A DNA stretch of 64,000 nt. Origin: Limnohabitans sp. (GTDB lineage: Bacteria; Pseudomonadota; Gammaproteobacteria; Burkholderiales; Burkholderiaceae_C). The notes beneath the pieces are model-generated. The model was not told where the DNA came from. It saw only the letters and a program-made list of their open reading frames with translations, and did not search any database. The stretch lies in the NCBI RefSeq assembly GCF_030158565.1, contig NZ_JAOASQ010000023.1, positions 62,001 to 126,000 of the forward strand, given 5' to 3'. Below, one piece after another: positions 62,455 through 64,000 of the stretch. Numbering within the stretch: position 1 is the first letter of the stretch; every line of letters starts with the position of its first letter. The translations under genes and the position numbers were made by a program.

Positions 62455-63015
62455 TTACCGGATCACGGCCCTGGCCAATTTCAGCATTTGACTGCTGGCT
62501 TTGATGTTGGATTTTTGCAAGTTCAGCAAGTTCACGTCGAACTCCACACGGTCATCACTGAAAATCAGTGACAAGTGTGCCCCCAAGTCCATGGCCTGGC
62601 GAGCATCACTGACCAATAAAACTTGGGAATTGCCCAGTTGGCGCGCGGCAGCAGACAAAAGACGTGCGTCGCTCTCACCGATAAAAGCCATGGCGCAATC
62701 CTTGATCTGGTCCATGGGTACATCCTTGCGAACCAGGATTTCCCGGCCCTGCGCCATGCGGCGGTTCAAACTGAGCATGGCCCCATTGAGGTCATCTTTG
62801 CCCATCACACAAAGGCGGATGGCCTTGTCATCGGTGCCCGACATTTCCACAAACTTGGCGAAGTTATACACATACGCTGCCTTGATGCGGTCGGCCGTTT
62901 GCATATCAGGTTGAGCGCTCACGGTCAGCGCGAAAGTACCGATCAGGCCGCAAAGACTGCGCGCCAGAAAGCGTACGGCTGTCAACAAGAATTGAAGGTG
63001 CATGTTCATGGTCAT
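62455..63015 (-). CDS. YfiR-family periplasmic protein (DUF4154)
   Basis: 186 residues from ATG 63015 (or 63009). Signal peptide up to about [22 protein letters not shown] is the DUF4154/YfiR hallmark, with C-terminal [40 protein letters not shown]. In Pseudomonas, YfiR is a periplasmic inhibitor of an inner-membrane signalling protein; here the likely partner is the adjacent hybrid kinase. It lies 5 bp after the receptor gene. Confidence 0.88.
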   Translation of the reverse strand: MTMNMHLQFLLTAVRFLARSLCGLIGTFALTVSAQPDMQTADRIKAAYVYNFAKFVEMSGTDDKAIRLCVMGKDDLNGAMLSLNRRMAQGREILVRKDVPMDQIKDCAMAFIGESDARLLSAAARQLGNSQVLLVSDARQAMDLGAHLSLIFSDDRVEFDVNLLNLQKSNIKASSQMLKLARAVIR

Positions 63016-63020
63016 GTCCT

Positions 63021-64000
63021 TCAAAAACGTGTCACAGCTTGAACCAACGCACTGCGCTGCACGTCATAGGTGCGCGTCGTGGGCAAGATGCTCATGAATT
63101 CCGTGTGGCGATCCTTGAGCAAATTGCGCCCCGATATCGACAACTCGGTGTTGCGATTGACTTGCCAGGCCAAGCGCATGTCCAGCCCGGTGTAGGGCGC
63201 AATCCGCACTTGCTCGAGTGAGTTGATCGTGTAGAAAGCCGTTTCCGATTGGTATCGCAATCGAACATCGAGATTCAGGTCATGCGCCAGACTGAAATTG
63301 TTGTTCAGCGAGATTTGGTGTCGAGGTGAGCCATTTTCATGTGCGATCTTCTGGTAATCACCCAAGTCGTCTCCGGTGGTGGTTCCTTTGATCCGCAAAT
63401 GGCTGTAAGCAGATTGCAGCTTCCACCAAGAATAAGGGTGCCACTCCAGAGACACTTCACCGCCCCAAGAACGGACTTTGTCCAAATTGGTGTTGTAGCC
63501 CGACAGGGTGAAGTAACAAGCGCTTGGTCTGGATTGGTCATAGCATGCGATGGCTTGCTGTACATCCAAAGGCGAGATGGGATTGGCCGCCATGCGGCCA
63601 CCGCGCAGGTTGCTGTAATCGGTCAGGAACAGCGATGAATCGATGCTCAAGAAATTGGAAAATTGTTTTCGCCAGCCTGCCTCCAGACTGATGGCCTTTT
63701 CCGCGTGCACTGACGCATTGGCCAGTGGCGAGACCTGCGTCAATGCCGTCAGCATGTTGGCCGGCAAGTTCAGTCCTGTGATCGCATTCAGATTGGCTGC
63801 ATCTTGCGCGCTGATGTCGATCGTCGACATGCTTTCCGTGCGCCTTGGCGAGCGAACTGATCGCGACAAAGCACCCCAATAAGCTTCATTCTGGCTTGGC
63901 GTGTAAAGCACACGTGCATTGGGTTGCACATTGAAGCCGGTCAAGCCGTCTTTCTCGAATTTGGAGCCCAGGATCAACTTGAAGCGTTCAGGCACCAGCG
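63021..64000 (-). CDS. TonB-dependent outer membrane receptor, C-terminal part (gene runs off the window)
   Basis: At least 326 residues of a 22-strand barrel: PERFKLILGSKFEKDGLTGFNVQPNARVLYTP, then SVRSPRRTES, and the terminal TRTYDVQRSALVQAVTRF ending in F, as in TonB-dependent transporters. The N-terminal plug and TonB box lie beyond base 64,000. The order receptor-YfiR-kinase suggests a signalling receptor. Confidence 0.88.
   Translation of the reverse strand, partial: LVPERFKLILGSKFEKDGLTGFNVQPNARVLYTPSQNEAYWGALSRSVRSPRRTESMSTIDISAQDAANLNAITGLNLPANMLTALTQVSPLANASVHAEKAISLEAGWRKQFSNFLSIDSSLFLTDYSNLRGGRMAANPISPLDVQQAIACYDQSRPSACYFTLSGYNTNLDKVRSWGGEVSLEWHPYSWWKLQSAYSHLRIKGTTTGDDLGDYQKIAHENGSPRHQISLNNNFSLAHDLNLDVRLRYQSETAFYTINSLEQVRIAPYTGLDMRLAWQVNRNTELSISGRNLLKDRHTEFMSILPTTRTYDVQRSALVQAVTRF

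Overview
The window looks like a chromosome of a Burkholderiales bacterium, most likely Comamonadaceae (Limnohabitans / Rhodoferax / Hydrogenophaga relatives). The reasons are gene order (rplU-rpmA-obgE-proB divergent from ispB; pilB-pilC-pilD-coaE-zapD-yacG; yqgE-ruvX-pyrR-pyrB-pyrC'; dusB-fis-purH), high GC, a Bug/TctC-type solute-binding protein and many four-base gene overlaps. This is inferred from protein content alone.

Layout. 1-10,600: housekeeping (proS fragment, rppH, proB, obgE, L27, L21, ispB, a short PilB-type ATPase with pilC and pilD, coaE, zapD, yacG). 10,600-22,000: diheme cytochrome c divergent from a MoxR-ATPase / VWA-protein cluster, with a perfect FNR box between them; then tamA-tamB and a hybrid histidine kinase. 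22,000-30,760: an accessory region. It opens with a broken 5' half of tRNA-Arg(CCU). About 230 bases on lies a complete tRNA-Arg(CCU) whose anticodon loop is split by a 215-nt group I intron of the Azoarcus (IC3) type. A small HTH protein follows, then cueR, a thioredoxin-like protein, a Crp/Fnr regulator, ccoG, an LrgA/LrgB pair, a MocR-type regulator, and a truncated ColE2-type plasmid replicase flanked by AT-rich DNA without genes. 30,760-39,000: exported cyanophycinase, and an ArsR-controlled operon encoding a full RND efflux pump plus DUF2892, rhodanese and AhpD-like proteins. 39,000-43,400: tRNA-Lys, a HIT protein and divergent iron-type ABC transporter genes separated by a 79-bp tandem repeat. 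43,400-50,000: pyrimidine operon with a dihydroorotase that has lost its metal-binding histidines, then photolyase and rubredoxin. 50,000-60,300: ThiD-like kinase, hemL, a small MarR/TctC/flavin-monooxygenase module sharing a palindromic operator, rhlE, purH, fis, dusB. 60,300-64,000: hybrid kinase, YfiR-like periplasmic protein and a TonB-dependent receptor, which look like one signalling module.

The most unusual finding is the tRNA-Arg(CCU) locus. A chromosomal tRNA gene appears to have been cut at its anticodon loop by an integration event, and its function appears to be replaced by a second tRNA-Arg(CCU) whose anticodon loop (the presumed crossover site) is interrupted by a self-splicing intron. 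Other points of interest are the GTTAGCATGCTAAC-like operators of the MarR module, the FNR box between cytochrome c and moxR, the non-catalytic dihydroorotase, the N-terminally short PilB, and the receptor-YfiR-kinase set.

All functional calls come from reading the sequence; no database search was run.
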